Positions 24,044 through 36,400 of a DNA stretch of 64,000 nt are shown here, piece after piece (positions within the stretch are counted from its first letter, which is position 1; every line of letters begins with the position of its first letter). Source of the stretch: Neofusicoccum parvum (lineage: Eukaryota; Ascomycota; Dothideomycetes; Botryosphaeriales; Botryosphaeriaceae); contig CP087214.1 of the NCBI GenBank assembly GCA_020912385.1, positions 1,984,001 to 2,048,000 of the forward strand, written 5' to 3'. Under the pieces are notes generated by a model that saw nothing but the letters and a program-made list of their open reading frames with translations, searched no databases and had not been told where the DNA came from. A program made the position numbers and the translations under genes.

Positions 24044-25074
24044 TTTGGCGGGAGAGGTTTAACAGATATTGCGATGGTAAAGATAGGTTGGTGTAGGTCA
24101 AGTGTATGCACAGGCGGGAGATTTCTACAGGTGAGAGACAGGAAGGAGCGGGGAATTGAAATACTTCCCGAGCCTCGGAGAGATGGATGAAACGCAGACT
24201 GAGATGCGGAGAAGGCAGGAGGCTCTACGCATCTTGCATGATGTCACTACCAGGGCTTCGCACACGTTTAGAGGCTACTAGCATCCGCGCCGTCTGGGGT
24301 CGGCGGACGAGCCGCGTCGCTCTTTAGCGGTCTCGACGAATGCGGAGGGATGTGTTGTGTTAAATCCGATGGTCGCCGATATAGGTGATGGTGCAGATGA
24401 TGCAGCTGCGATCTCCGGCGGGCCACCGATGGATGAGGACATACGCCGCGCTGACAGTCGCCGAAGGTGGTGAAGATGTGCACGTTTTGGGGTCTTCAGC
24501 ATGTCTTGCAGCTTGCAGCTGTGGACCCAAAACCTTATGCGCGACCATCATGTCGGGTCGCCGGGCCCGCTTGTGCAAAATCATAATGAAGCCTGGGGAA
24601 TGTAAATAAGATGCTAACATACGTCTTGATCGCGATCGCATAGTCTATCTTTAGAGAGAAGCTTTGATTTTCTGGCTAATGGCCGTTCCCGGCCGCTGCT
24701 GATGATGATGGAAAAAATGTCTATATCATGTGTCGCACGTCAACTTAAGAATAAAAACAGAGCAGCAGAAAATCATTCCACGAGTTGTCCTCGAACCTCA
24801 GACGCGCTGCTTCCACAGCGACAACAGCCTTCCTGCTCCCATTTCCCCCAGAAACCAGCGGGGATTGTTCCGCGCCTCGATGCATCAGATGAAAAATATC
24901 AAGACCCTGCTGAGAATCTTTCTGAAAAGTAAAATCAAGGAACGCCCCTTATTATTCGATCCATTACTCAAATCACTCCAGAGTATCCAGTAGCCAAAGG
25001 ACTCCGCTGTACCGCGCCGTGAAATTTTGCATGCATGCATTCCGCCTTTTCTGCTTGGATTGGTGGATGTCACT
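24044..25074. other. Intergenic, no gene seen
   Basis: MAPEG promoter and the 3' flank of the next minus-strand gene. The right half is A-rich. No supported coding, RNA or repeat feature. Confidence 0.5.
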
Positions 25075-27870
25075 CTACGAGGCCACCGTCGTGGTGCCAC
25101 CTTGGCCTTGTCCCTGGCTCTGCCCACCGAACTGAGCTTGACTACCAGAGCCGGAGCTTCCAGGCGGCTGGGGGGTACCGCTTGATGCTCTCGCCATGTT
25201 CGCCTGTGCTGCTGAAACACCTAGAGTTGCCCGCGCGTGTGCCTGGATGCTTGCGTGGTAACTAGCATTAGCTGAAGGGGTTAGCGGCTGTGTTGGTTGC
25301 CCGGTGGTGCCGTACGGTGTGTGGGGGTAGTACGAGGGGCGCTGTGGCTGCTGATGCGCGGGCGTACCGTACGGATTCGCTGACGCCGACGGCGGACGTT
25401 GCGGAGGGTAAGGCGTTTGCCCCGTGCCCGCTTGTCCCTGCTTGAGCGGTGATGCAGTGCGTACGTGTGGGCTGCCTGTGGCCGTATAGTTGTACATTGG
25501 CGCTGCGCCCTGCGTGCGCGGAGGGTAGGCGGAGCCGGGCTGCATGTAACGATTTTGCGCTCCACCTTGAGGTGTGGATTGGTAGTAGGACGGAGCCATC
25601 CCATACCCAGCTGGCGGTCGTTGCGGATAGTATCCAGGTGTTTGCCCGTAAGTAGAAGCAGCTGCGCCGTATGATGGCTGGCGAGGAGTTCCACCATATG
25701 CTGGCCCTCCGTAAGACGGACGCTGAGCAGTCGGCGCATAAGCGCCAGGCGTTTGGTAGCCCTGTTGCGGGTAACGAGACACGGAGGGTGTCCGGTTGGG
25801 AGGTTGTTGTTGCGGGTAGTAAGCGGGTGGTCCCCCAACAGGCCTGGACGCATACTGCGGTGCAGCTGGTGTTCGGGCGAATTGACCGGCTGGAGGGTAG
25901 TGGGCTCCGGGCGGGCGAACGGCAGGAGCTCCAACAGTAGCGCCAATTGCGGCAGATTTAGCCAGCTTCGACACCTGATCCTCTTCCATGACACCACGGT
26001 AGTCTTTAGCTTCGATAACGAGTTTCTTGCTGATGTTCAGGTCCTCCAATTGATCTCCATTGAGCTTCGCAACGGCGTACGGAGGTAGCTGAGAGATCAT
26101 TAATGAAAGCTGAGTCTTCAGCATGGTGTAAATATCCATCTCGTCCGCCGACGGAGTCGATGGCCTAACGGAAGCGTCTTGAGTACCCGGTGTTCTTGCG
26201 GGCGTCGCCAAGGTGCTCTGCCTGATTCTTTGGTAGGAATGGAGGGTTTCCAAGAGTTCGGAAATTTCCTGAAGCAGCTCGTCGATCTCCTTGTTCTCTT
26301 GGTCTTTCGCCGACTTCTCTGGAATATTGAGCTCCTCGGGAGCAAATTGTTCAGCCGCTTCTTTGAATGCATCCTCTTCGTTTGCATTCTCATCGGCAGG
26401 CGCGCCCTCCAGAACCTCACCAGGCTGAGCATCGAATAATACCGGGTCAAGCGCAAAGACCTCATTGAACCTCTTTTCGCCCACCTTCTGCCACCAAACA
26501 CGGTTCTTGGTTTCCTCAGGCACAACTGCCACCCCGTCATCGTGGGTGGGCGCGAAGCTCGAGTATACACTCCGGAATAATGCGTCAGCCCTGGCCTTGT
26601 CAAGCTTTGCCTGTTCCTCATCCGGGAGTGGAGGGTTGACCTCTCCGGTGCTGAGTGCGCGGTCCCTCTGCTTCCTCTTTGCCGAGGGAGAAGATGGCTC
26701 CTTTTCAACATCCACCCCACTGTAGCCAAGCCAGTCTCCGGTTGAGAGCTTCTGGCTGGAGTAAGAAGAACCGCGACGGCCGGTCCGGAAAGTCAAGTCC
26801 TGCTGACCCCAAGTGATGGTGGTGCCTTTGTTCGCGGGTTGGTTTGCAGGGACAGGAGGCTTCAGATCTCTGAACTTTGGGGGCGGGCCAAAGACCTCTC
26901 CAAACGTGGGGCCCTTGCTCTTTCCGCCGATGGCATCCTCCGTATGCACGGGGATGATCTTTGTCGTGGAGATCATGCTGGGAAGTCCACCTTCGTCCAA
27001 GGGAAGGGTTACATCGACGCCACTCTTAAGCTCGGTTGCCTCGTTCTTGGATTTCCCGCCCTCGACTTTCACCGGTTTCTGCAAGCTGGAGAACAGCTGC
27101 TTGTTGCCTTGCGCCGACGCGAAAAGTGTGAGCACCGCTCTGCTACCCGAGAAGCTGTCCGCCTCATCCTCCACCGGCTCCTTCTTGACAACGCCATTTG
27201 TCGCATTGTTTTCCTCACCCTCGGCACCATCGGCCTCCTCAGCCTTCGCAGCGGCGGCCTGGCGATGCGTCTCCCTGATGACAATGTTCTTCAGGACCTT
27301 CTTGAAAGCCAACGTGCCGGTAACGAGCTTTGTGTCGGCCTCTGAAGATGCATGCTGCACGTTGACGGAAGACAGAAGCTGGGAGCAGACTGATTCTACA
27401 TCGGCGACGAGCTCGTCTAAGGACGCGTACGCGTCGGACTGAACTTTTGCGTTGATGGAGGTGTCACTGGGAGGAGGCTGTGCGAGCTTGGTACGCTTGG
27501 TTGTGGGCTCGCCGGACACGGCGCGGTCTCCATTGCTGCGGACTGGCTGCTGGAGGATGGACGGGGTGGTGTCGTAACTGTGGCAGATGGAAAGTTAGCG
27601 GGAGCTGCGGCGAGGGCGCTGCAGGGCGAAGCGCGGGCGGGGCGGGTGCGCAGACCTCTTGAGGATCTCAAGGACGTCCTCGAGCAGACCCTTGAGCGAG
27701 CGTGCGTCGGTGTGTGCGGGTTGGGGCTTTTGCGCGGACGGATCGCGGGCTGCGAGCGCGTGTGCTTGGCTGGCCTCCCGCTTGCGCTTCGCGGCGGACG
27801 GCGACGTGGTGGTGGAGTCGGAGTCCTGCGGGGCCGGGGGCGGCGTGAGGGCGCCGTTGGCGGTCGACAT
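25075..27870 (-). CDS. Large Q/P/Y-rich conserved fungal protein, probably nuclear
   Basis: Model: complement of exons 27656-27870 and 25075-27577, 78-nt intron with a GCTAAC branch site; 905 aa; ATG at 27870. Spliced N-terminus: a basic patch (AAKRKREASQ), the helix SLKGLLEDVLEILKSYDTTP, then TTKRTKLAQ. The middle has conserved-looking blocks: TDTKLV-like EADTKLVTGTLAFKKVLKNI, GPTFGEVFGPPPKFRDLKPP, RVWWQKVGEKRFNEVFALDP, and a helical stretch EIDELLQEISELLETLHSYQ followed by LSLMISQLPPYAVAKLNGDQ. The last 300 residues are low-complexity Pro/Gln/Tyr/Gly. This layout is common in chromatin-remodelling or transcription subunits; an RSC/SWI-SNF subunit (Rsc58-like) is my unverified guess. I do not recognise it firmly. 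Confidence 0.75.
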
Positions 27871-28285
27871 GGCTCGCGTGGGCGGTGGTTGTCTGGGGCC
27901 GCGGACGCGATGCGGATGGGGGTGTGCGCGATGGGCCTGGTGCTGGTGAGGTCAAGTGGGCGCGCAGTTGAACGAAAGGCTCAGGCACGGGCCACCCGCC
28001 GGCAACACTGCAGCTGCAGCCACCGAGCCAGGACGCGTCGCGGCGCTCAACACGGGCGACGCAAGGGCGCGTGGTGCGGCGCGGGACGTGAGCGGGCTGT
28101 TGCGCGCGCGCTGCTCGGATGCTCTCTGCCACTGCAAGGCTCTGGCGCGGCGACGCCGTGGGCAGGGGAGCGCATGCCCGGATGCGAGAATCAGCCACGC
28201 CAAGACGACCGCGACTTTTCGGCCGGCAAGCTGCCACCCAGCTCCAACCCTCTTCCCCAACGCACCCCGCCGCCCACGTCCATGA
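27871..28285. promoter_or_regulatory. Divergent promoter, 415 bp
   Basis: GC-rich gap between two genes transcribed outward (minus gene from 27870, plus gene from 28286). No clear TATA box or named site is seen. Confidence 0.35.
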
Positions 28286-31200
28286 ATGCCCCTCAATGCC
28301 CTGCTGCCTGCATCGCGCAGAGTCCTGTCTGCTGACCCCGCTGCGGCTGCTGCCACCCGCTGCGCTGTCTCGTCCGTGAGAGTACATTGTCGCATCTACT
28401 TAATACGTCGCCAAGTTGCTGATCATCGCAGGCCTCTCCAAAATGCTCTCCAACCCCCAGCCTTCGCCAATGGCTTCGCCCTAACCGCTATGCCACCGCT
28501 TCCTCCCAAGGATCCTCACGCGCGATCCCTAGCCCGATCTTCCGCCACAGCCGCCATTTGCAATGGTATAGCACTGCCACCTGCCGCGAGCAGACCGGGC
28601 GGGGTAGCTCTCCCGCGAAGAATGGCGTAATCGTCATCAAGCACAAGGGCTGGTCTAGCGAGAGGAGGAGGTGGAAGAATATCCCACTCAACTGGAAGTC
28701 GACCATAACCGGATCGAAACGCGAGGCGAAGAAGCGATTCCGCAGCCCCAACGAGTTCCTCATTCGGATCCTGCGCCGGAACCGCGTCGCCTGGAATCTT
28801 CCGAGAGTCGTGCGTGGCAAAGCGAATCTGAGCTATGTCAAGCATTCCTCACCTCATCATCCCAAGCATCCCAGATACTTCCACCCGTACGAGCTGTTCA
28901 GGCCCTCCCACCAGTTCTACCTGGCCAAATACCTCAAGGCGGTTTACAGGAGACGGGGACCGCACTGGGATACTCCCATTGAACCAAAAGTGCAGAAGTG
29001 GGTTACAAGGCAGGGATACACAGAGGATGACTTCAAGGTCTGGGGTAAAATTCTCACTGCGGAAACGGCCAAGAGGGCAGCAAATGCACTGCTCGATGGA
29101 AGAATTGATGGCTTGGCCATAACGAGGCCCGTTCCGGCATGGGTTCCGTGCTTACTATGCCGGCGGAATGACTTCTCAGCTGCTGCTATTCGGAGTCTTG
29201 TTGTGTACACCGAAACGCATCTTGGAGTTGGACAAGAAAGAATTCACAGTGCGTTTCGCGAACCCGTCTCGACCGATGAGAAAACGTTTTTCCTCATCTG
29301 CATCCGTCTCTTGCGCAAGGCTCGCGCAATAGATCCGGAGAGCATACAGCCTATCACGAACCTTATCGTCTCAAGAATCAATCCCTCGCATATTGGCACC
29401 ACTCGAGAGGAGCCTCGCGAAAGGCCGATCAGTGAGGAGAGACTGGAAAAGCGACGCCTTCATTTGACGATGCTGTACAATCGAACACTGGAACTTATTT
29501 CCCTGCCGACCTCTCTTCGTCCTTATGTTTCTGCTGCGGTCCAGCTACGCGCACAATACGATGTACTTCGACGGATGTCAGAGTACCAGCCACCGATGGT
29601 CATCACCCAAATGGGCTATCGGGCAATTTCGCGTATTCAGCTGGCACATGTGAAAACGCGAGAAGAAAGGAAGTGGGCTGAACTGAAGTCTACCTCTTGG
29701 CCTCCATGGAAAGAAGATCGTACGGCAATGGATGCCGAAATCGGGCCTGAGCATGGAATTTCGCGCGCCGGTCAGACAATAATACGCATGCATGAGGCCG
29801 GGTATCCTGCTTTCGGTTGGGACAACATAGTCAAGCTTTACGCCGGCTGGGATTCTGATGGTAGTCCCGTCATCCAGAACAGAATCATTCTTTCAAGGAT
29901 TCAAAACGCGCTTGTATCCGCCCTAAAGGAAGAAGAGCTGCCACGCGATTTCCCCTGTTTCCGGAACGTGGACCATCAGGTTTGGGCGGCTCGGCTGCGA
30001 ACCACGAGAACTGTCGAAGAATCGTGGGCAATCTTCCTCGCATACGAGGCCCTTACGGTACGCAAACCGCAACTTAGAATGCCAGTATACTTGGCCTTGT
30101 TTGAGAGGATCTTTGGAGCGAAAAAAGTAGCATTTCGATCTCGGAAAAGGCCTGAGAAATCCGAGTCGAACAACAACCAAAAGAAAGAGGAACTTCCTGG
30201 AGACAGGAGAGAAGCTTTGCCTACGCCAGAATCACCGCACGAGCGTTTGGACCCACGTTTACAGCCACCGTCAGTCGATGAGTTGTATGGCAGGATGATA
30301 TCGAAAGGGATCTATCCAAATAATGAATGCGTGGCATTCCTGGTCGAGACGACTCACAAGTTCAGCCGTGGTCTCGATTTCATTGGTTCCAGTCGTGACC
30401 CGCGCGTAGCCGCTCTGCTCGAGCTTGTAATCACTGAAAAACAAGTCAAAGCTGTTCCGGACAAGGTTTTCAACGCATACATTGCTTTGCTGTGTAGGCA
30501 CTTTCCGATCCCAGACAAGTTCCACCGAACGAGCACTGGTTCAGGTCCTGGGGATCATCGTCCGCTCATCCATAGGGCGATCACGCTCATGGATCGCAAG
30601 GCCTCACGATACCGCCCGGGATGGAACAAAATATTGTTTGCTGTCCACAAATTCGGCACTATGCAGGGCGGAACTGGGACCACTGAGCTCATACGCCAAG
30701 CGCTGAAAGTTATGGACCGAGCAGGAGTTGAGCTGGATGCAGAAGGCTTCCAAACGGTCTGCCTCGCCTTCAGATTCCAAGCTGCCCTCCGAGAAGACCG
30801 CTTAGCCCAGCAGCAAGAAGAATCCGTCATCTCCGTCGACGACGCGTTATCGCAGCACCTAACCCACAACGACACCGACTCCAGATCCCTCCGCTCGATC
30901 TTCAACAAGCTGGTCGGCCTCGACGACCTCACACGCCTGAGAACCTACCTCCAAACCGCCATCTACCGGGATGGCGCTCCCACCGTGCTGGACCGTCACT
31001 TGCTGGCAGTGCCCCAGCCAGCCGTCCTCCACGACTACATCCGCGCCCTCGGAACCATGGGCGACCACGAAGGCCTGCTGTCCGTCGCGACCTTCATGCA
31101 CGACCACGTCACGGGCCTGCTGCTCCACTGCGACAACGAAATCAACGGCCACTCCCGCCTGCGCCGCGCCGTTGTCGCCCTACGCGTCTTCCTGGAGCGC

Positions 31201-31416
31201 AGCTGGGAACAGTCGTCATCGTCGCAGGACGCGTTGTCCGTTCTGGAAGAGGAGCCGGCTGGGCCTGGACCGCTTATCGAGCCGGCGCCGGAGGAGTTGG
31301 TGGCGTTGGTGAGGGAGAAGGTGGAGGGGGTGGCGGCGAGTTTGGGGCCGTGGCCGGGCGAGGACGAGGTTGCGGAGTATGTGAAGACGGGGAGGGCGCA
31401 CCGGTCACTGCGATGA
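28286..31416 (+). CDS. Large mitochondrial-type helical-repeat protein (PPR-like, unnamed)
   Basis: Model: exons 28286-28375 and 28432-31416, 56-nt GTGAGA intron ending in GCAG; 1024 aa. The long second exon has no ATG near its start, and the short upstream exon restores one in phase 0. The spliced N-terminus (MPLNALLPASRRVLSADPAA, later SLRQWLRPNRYATASS and RHSRHLQWYSTATCRE) is Arg/Ser/Ala-rich with almost no acidic residues, a typical mitochondrial presequence. The rest is mainly helical, with no textbook tandem PPR array. Blocks such as PEHGISRAGQTIIRMHEAGY and PAFGWDNIVKLYAGW look conserved. It probably acts in organellar RNA metabolism or translation; that is inference from composition and localisation only. 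Confidence 0.75.
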
Positions 31417-32388
31417 GGGTGGATTGGTATTCTTCTATTTTTGTGGTGTGCTGTAAAGTATGTGTGGATTTGTAATTGAGTGTACATATTCTAAATTTCA
31501 AGATTTTCCACCATCTGCTTTGTCTCACTCATTCACAATGCCCAGAGCACGAACACAATATGCTCATCATATGTGACATGACAAGTCTAAGGACCTGTTA
31601 GAGAGGGCGAGTGGCTTAGCTAGAGCAGGCAGCGGTACAGAGGTGGCCGCAACAGGCACTTATTTTGGCGAGACCTTATTCTTTTCTTGATATCAACGAT
31701 GGCTCGTACTACTTTGTGTGGGAGCTTGGAACTTGCTTTAGGTTGTTTACATAATTACATATCTTGAGGACTTGGGGTCCGCCAGATTTTCAATAAAGAA
31801 TAACCCAAATGCCTGGCTCCAACTTCGGTGACTCAAGAAGATGCAGCTGACTCTTGTAAGGCCTCGAACCGCTCTGAACCTCTTGATCGGCTTTCTATAC
31901 TGTCAAATGGATTCAAATTAGCTTAAGATGTGGTTGTAAACCCCTTTCGAGGTGCCGATATCCATTAGAGTGGGAGTAATCCTTGCCCCAGCCCTGCCGG
32001 TTCCCGGAGCGAGACTCGCTTTCTGGAAGCCACCTGTATACTTCCTGACTGGCACAAGAGAATAATCGAGCCCCGCACCTTGAGGCCGGCGTTATCATAC
32101 ACAAATGCCGCCACATTTCTGCCACGATTGGCAGGTGCCTCGCTTGGGACAAATCCCTGCCATCTGGTGGGGGGCCGCGAAGCACCACGGGGACATCCGC
32201 CCCATCAACCGTTGGCAGCCTTCACTCTCACGTCAAATTTCCTCGGAATATCAGAAGGGTCCTATCGGTAGACAACCAGCCGCTGGTCCCAAAGCATTGA
32301 GCGCATTGAGGCCTTATCCTTTGTGCGGAGGACGCACGAGGTTCTCCACGACGAGCATCAGCGAGCCCAGGCGCCACAGCCTCTCAAA
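31417..32388. other. Intergenic, no gene seen
   Basis: 3' flank of the mitochondrial-type gene and 5' flank of the small membrane protein gene. AT-rich near 31430-31800. No supported feature. Confidence 0.5.
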
Positions 32389-32958
32389 ATGGCGCCCGTA
32401 ACATATCCGGCCGTCAGCTTACCTGGACCGCGAGGCGCCGCCACCACCTCCACATTCATGAATGCAATCACAATTCAAACAACGGGACTCTCCCCCGCCA
32501 CACCCGCTACGGCCCATCCAACATCAACAACACGGCCCGCCGCGGCGCTCGACACCACTTCACCCTGGTCATCCGCAAAGAGATCAAAAATAGAGGTTAT
32601 GCCGCCGTTTGCGATCGGCATATCCGTAGCACTGGGTGTGCTCCTGAGCATCGGGCTCCTGGGCCTGCTGGTTGTATGGGGCTACGTACTCGGTCAAAAG
32701 CAGTATCAGCCCCAGCAACAGGTTCCGAAGAAGACACAACCTCTGCAAGTGCGGCAAGGCAAATTGCATGAGCTTGAGGGCGAACAGATACTGGAACTGC
32801 CGACAAGGGCAAACTATCAAGAACTACCAGAGGGTCGGAGGCCAGTTGCGGAGCTATTGGGGCGAGAAGTGAGGGCGGAATTGATGGGTAAGGAGCTGAT
32901 AGAGTTGCCGGCACCGATATGGGCGGGAGTGGGGAAACCAGAGACCATGCGGCTTTGA
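32389..32958 (+). CDS. Small single-pass membrane protein (unrecognised)
   Basis: 189 aa, intronless, ATG in AAAATGG context. The N-terminal 60 residues are Thr/Pro/Ala/Ser-rich (TTGLSPATPATAHPTSTTRP) and could be O-glycosylated. One clear membrane segment follows (AIGISVALGVLLSIGLLGLL, continuing VVWGYVLG) at about residues 68-95. The C-terminal 90 residues are charged, with repeated short Leu-Pro motifs (ILELPTR, YQELPEG, LIELPAP). This layout resembles fungal Mid2/Wsc-like or other small type I membrane proteins, but no cysteine-rich head is present and no signal peptide is clear. Function unknown. Confidence 0.65.
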   Translation: MAPVTYPAVSLPGPRGAATTSTFMNAITIQTTGLSPATPATAHPTSTTRPAAALDTTSPWSSAKRSKIEVMPPFAIGISVALGVLLSIGLLGLLVVWGYVLGQKQYQPQQQVPKKTQPLQVRQGKLHELEGEQILELPTRANYQELPEGRRPVAELLGREVRAELMGKELIELPAPIWAGVGKPETMRL

Positions 32959-33415
32959 GCAAGTTCACGGGGAGATATTCATCCTTTCCTTTCGCATCCA
33001 CTAACAGAATGAGCGAAACAAAAGGGACCAGGCAGACTACACGTTTTTGATTGAGGTCGACTATATTACGTTGCAGTACATAGATGCATTGTAGCCTCGA
33101 TCTTCCTTTTGGATTCTGCCTTGGCTGAGCCATTTTCCGCAGTACTTGACCAATGGTCGCAAATGCTCTCTGGATCTGCTTTCCAGCCTTGCAAACGCAC
33201 GTTTCTGCCTGTTGCTGCGCATGCGCCTTGCTGATTATGCAGGCTTATGTGAGACCTCCGAAAACGCCAAGCAAGTGATCGTACGATGCATGCATCTACT
33301 GTTGCAGATTTCACATAAGAACCCCCAAGGCTGAACATACATTCTTCTCAAAGAAGAATACTTCTCCTGCTTCACACGTAGGCCGTGCTTCATCTCATCA
33401 TTTCACACCTTTCTC
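32959..33415. other. Intergenic
   Basis: 457 bp spacer before the NLR-like gene. The 3' half is CT-rich. Nothing else is seen. This is roughly where the content shifts from core to accessory genes. Confidence 0.4.
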
Positions 33416-36400
33416 ATGGATCCATTCTCTTTCGCAACTGGATCTGTCAGTCTAGTCTCTATCGGAATCACACTTTGTGATGGGCTTGTTCGTTATTGCC
33501 GCGGCTATCAATCACGCCACGAAGACCTTCTCATCCTCAGCCAGCATGTCGATCGGCTCCAGGAATTCCTTCACCTCCTTGATGAACGCCTCCGAGGGAG
33601 TTCAGGAACAGACTCAACACTCAGATCCACAGTCCAATCTTGTCTCGATGCGTGTGGTTTGTGCATGGAAGACTTCAAGAAGTTGAACGACAAGTATTCT
33701 CAACAGAACTCCACTGCCGGTCTGAAGAACTATAGCAAAACTGTGGCATTGAAACTGCAGTATCCCTTCCAAAGGGAAAAGCTACAGTCATTTCGACAAC
33801 GAATGCATGACCTTCACTTTGCTTTATCAAGCCAGGTTCTTTTGATGAATTAGTAAGTTCGACAACAACAAACAGAATTTCCAGTAAATGCCAACGCTTC
33901 CAGTGATCTAACAGCCAATCTACATCGCAAAACATCCTCCGAATCGAATACACTTGCTTCTCTGATATCCATTCAAGGAAGAGACCTGTCGGGACAGATC
34001 TCCGGAGTGGTGCCCCCAATGAAACAGGCATTCGACCTTGAGATGTCAAGGCTCGATGGGTCGCTTCAAATCCGGTTGGAAAGCCTAGAGAGGTCGATTA
34101 AAGATTCATTGAAAAGCCTGCAGATACAGGCAACAGGCCAGAAAGACACCAGCCTTGGGCATAATACGACTCCTGGTTCAGACGATGAGCTTACCGGTGC
34201 TCCATTACCGCTTCAACCTACACGGTCCCAAAGGAAAGCTCCAGGAATACTTGGCTCGTCCTTTCACACTCGAGATCAAGCTACTACCAGGCGCGGAGCC
34301 GGGTCCTTTTCGAAGGTTGCGCTTTTTGGCACGGGGTGCCCTTGTGCTACTAGCGCTGGTACACACGCGAAGATGTGCAACTATTCGTTCCAGAACCGGA
34401 GAAAATGGGCTTTCGTCGGGCAACTTCAGCTCTTCAACTTTCTACTGAAGTGGGAGTTCGTCGTTCAGTACTCTCAATATGCATTTGCCCGAGACTTTCA
34501 GGTCTACCCTAATTTTACACTCCGAGCAACCTGCGAGTGGTCTCCAGCCTTTGACCTGGTATACAGATGCTCCTGGAAAATGGAGACCGGACTTGCAGCG
34601 GAGGAAATGCGAAAGGAGATTCAAACATGCTTGGGTAGTCTGCGGCAAACTTTTACAGATCGCAAAGCTTGGCCTACCGATATAACCACGTGGGGGGAAA
34701 ATCTGCTTCATGTACGTATCCATGGTTGAATGTTTCGACGATAAATTAGAATGTACCTCTAACAGTAGCGCAGGCAGCGTGCTATGGAAGTCGCGTATTC
34801 TTTACAGAGGAGACAGCGGCGATCTTTTTTCAATATCTCAAAGAGCTAATAGCCTTGGGTGTCCCGATCAACGACGGTGACAGGTAAGCAGAACAGCCTT
34901 TCACCGGATTTCTTATAATTTCAGTATTTGAGAAAACCTAATGGACGTTTTGCAGGACGCCGCTATATACATTTCTGTTTCAGTCAAGCCTATGGACCTC
35001 CCAAAGCCGAATTCAAGGCACCAATCTGGACTCGATGCACTTAACATCTCGTATGGCTCAAGAACTGATCGATTATGGTGTGGAAATATCGACCGAAGCA
35101 GAAATACCCTTTTCCAGCCTTGGTGGTCTGTTTCATTTACCATTACATCCGCGAAGAATGCTGGATCTACCTATTCGTGAGTACTTGAGTATTTCTCTAG
35201 CCACCCACCTTTGCTAACATTTATAAAGCTCTGGAATATGGTGCTTTGTCTCGTGCATTACTTCAGGAGTCCGAGCCTGAAGTTTGCCAACTATTGTCCA
35301 CATCAAAACTGCCCATGCACGAAAGAGGCCCGGCCGGAGAAACACCATTCCATGTCACGGTTTGCTGGGCTAGAGGTCTTGAACTTCTCCTGAAACTAGG
35401 CGGAGATTCCACGCGAACTATCATGGAGGCCAAGGATGTCTCTGGCAACACACCGTTTCAATACGCACTTCAATTGAGACAATTCGAAACCGTTAGATTG
35501 TTCCTGGAAGAGGATGCCGGAATCGACCTCGAAGACACTCAAAACATTGAGTCTCAAGGTTGGAACATTCCACAGTCGGACGAAATAATCTCTTTGTTGA
35601 GCCACGCCTTGGCTAGTCGTCGAAAGAAGCTCTCGTCGTTCGCCCTTGAATGGCTTCCAAATGAGGAAACTCGCAATTTGAATTTTGAGGACTCGAAAAT
35701 TGTACAAGAAAATGCCTCGGAGGTTGTTGATTCCTTGAAAAGGCGTTCAATCAACATTCCTCGGCATTATCAAAATATTCAGCCTGGTTCAATATACCAC
35801 TCGTCATGCATGAGTGTGAACTTAGCTGAGGAATTGTTCAAGGCCGGTTTCGATCACTGCGACGTCGACTTTCAAGGTCTCCACCCTTTGATGATGGTGG
35901 AGTTGTCGTACCTGACCCACCGACGTGGCTTGGAAAGTACATTGGATTTGGTTGACTGGTTTGAGACTCATGGAGCAGATCTCGAGAGCCCGATCCCCAC
36001 GACTGTCTGCGGCCCAGGGATACCGTCAAACAGAGAGAGTAGATGCTTCAAACTCATGCACCGCATCGCGTACGAGGCAGGATACGGCGTCTATCGCACC
36101 AGTATCTTGGCTGATGATGCAACACGCATCACTCAGCTGCGCAGGATTTTGACTAATCCTGCTGTTGATCCTTGTCACTGCTATTGCGTACATTGGGGTT
36201 GTACATCTGCTTCACTTTTCACCCGAGGCATATGGGACATGGTGATATCTGTCGGCATCGAACCAGGACCTTCTAAACACTTGCGCCGTGGAGTCGGGCT
36301 ACTACAGCACATCATGCTATCCGGCCAGGTACAAGCTCAGGTTGTCATGGATATCATTCGCGTCAGCACCTTCACACGTCTTGGAATGAAGCATACTTGC

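Noticed and set aside
31600..31660. Possible tRNA A box (GAGTGGCTTAGCTAGAGC)
   Set aside because: No matching B box or acceptor stem within 100 bp.
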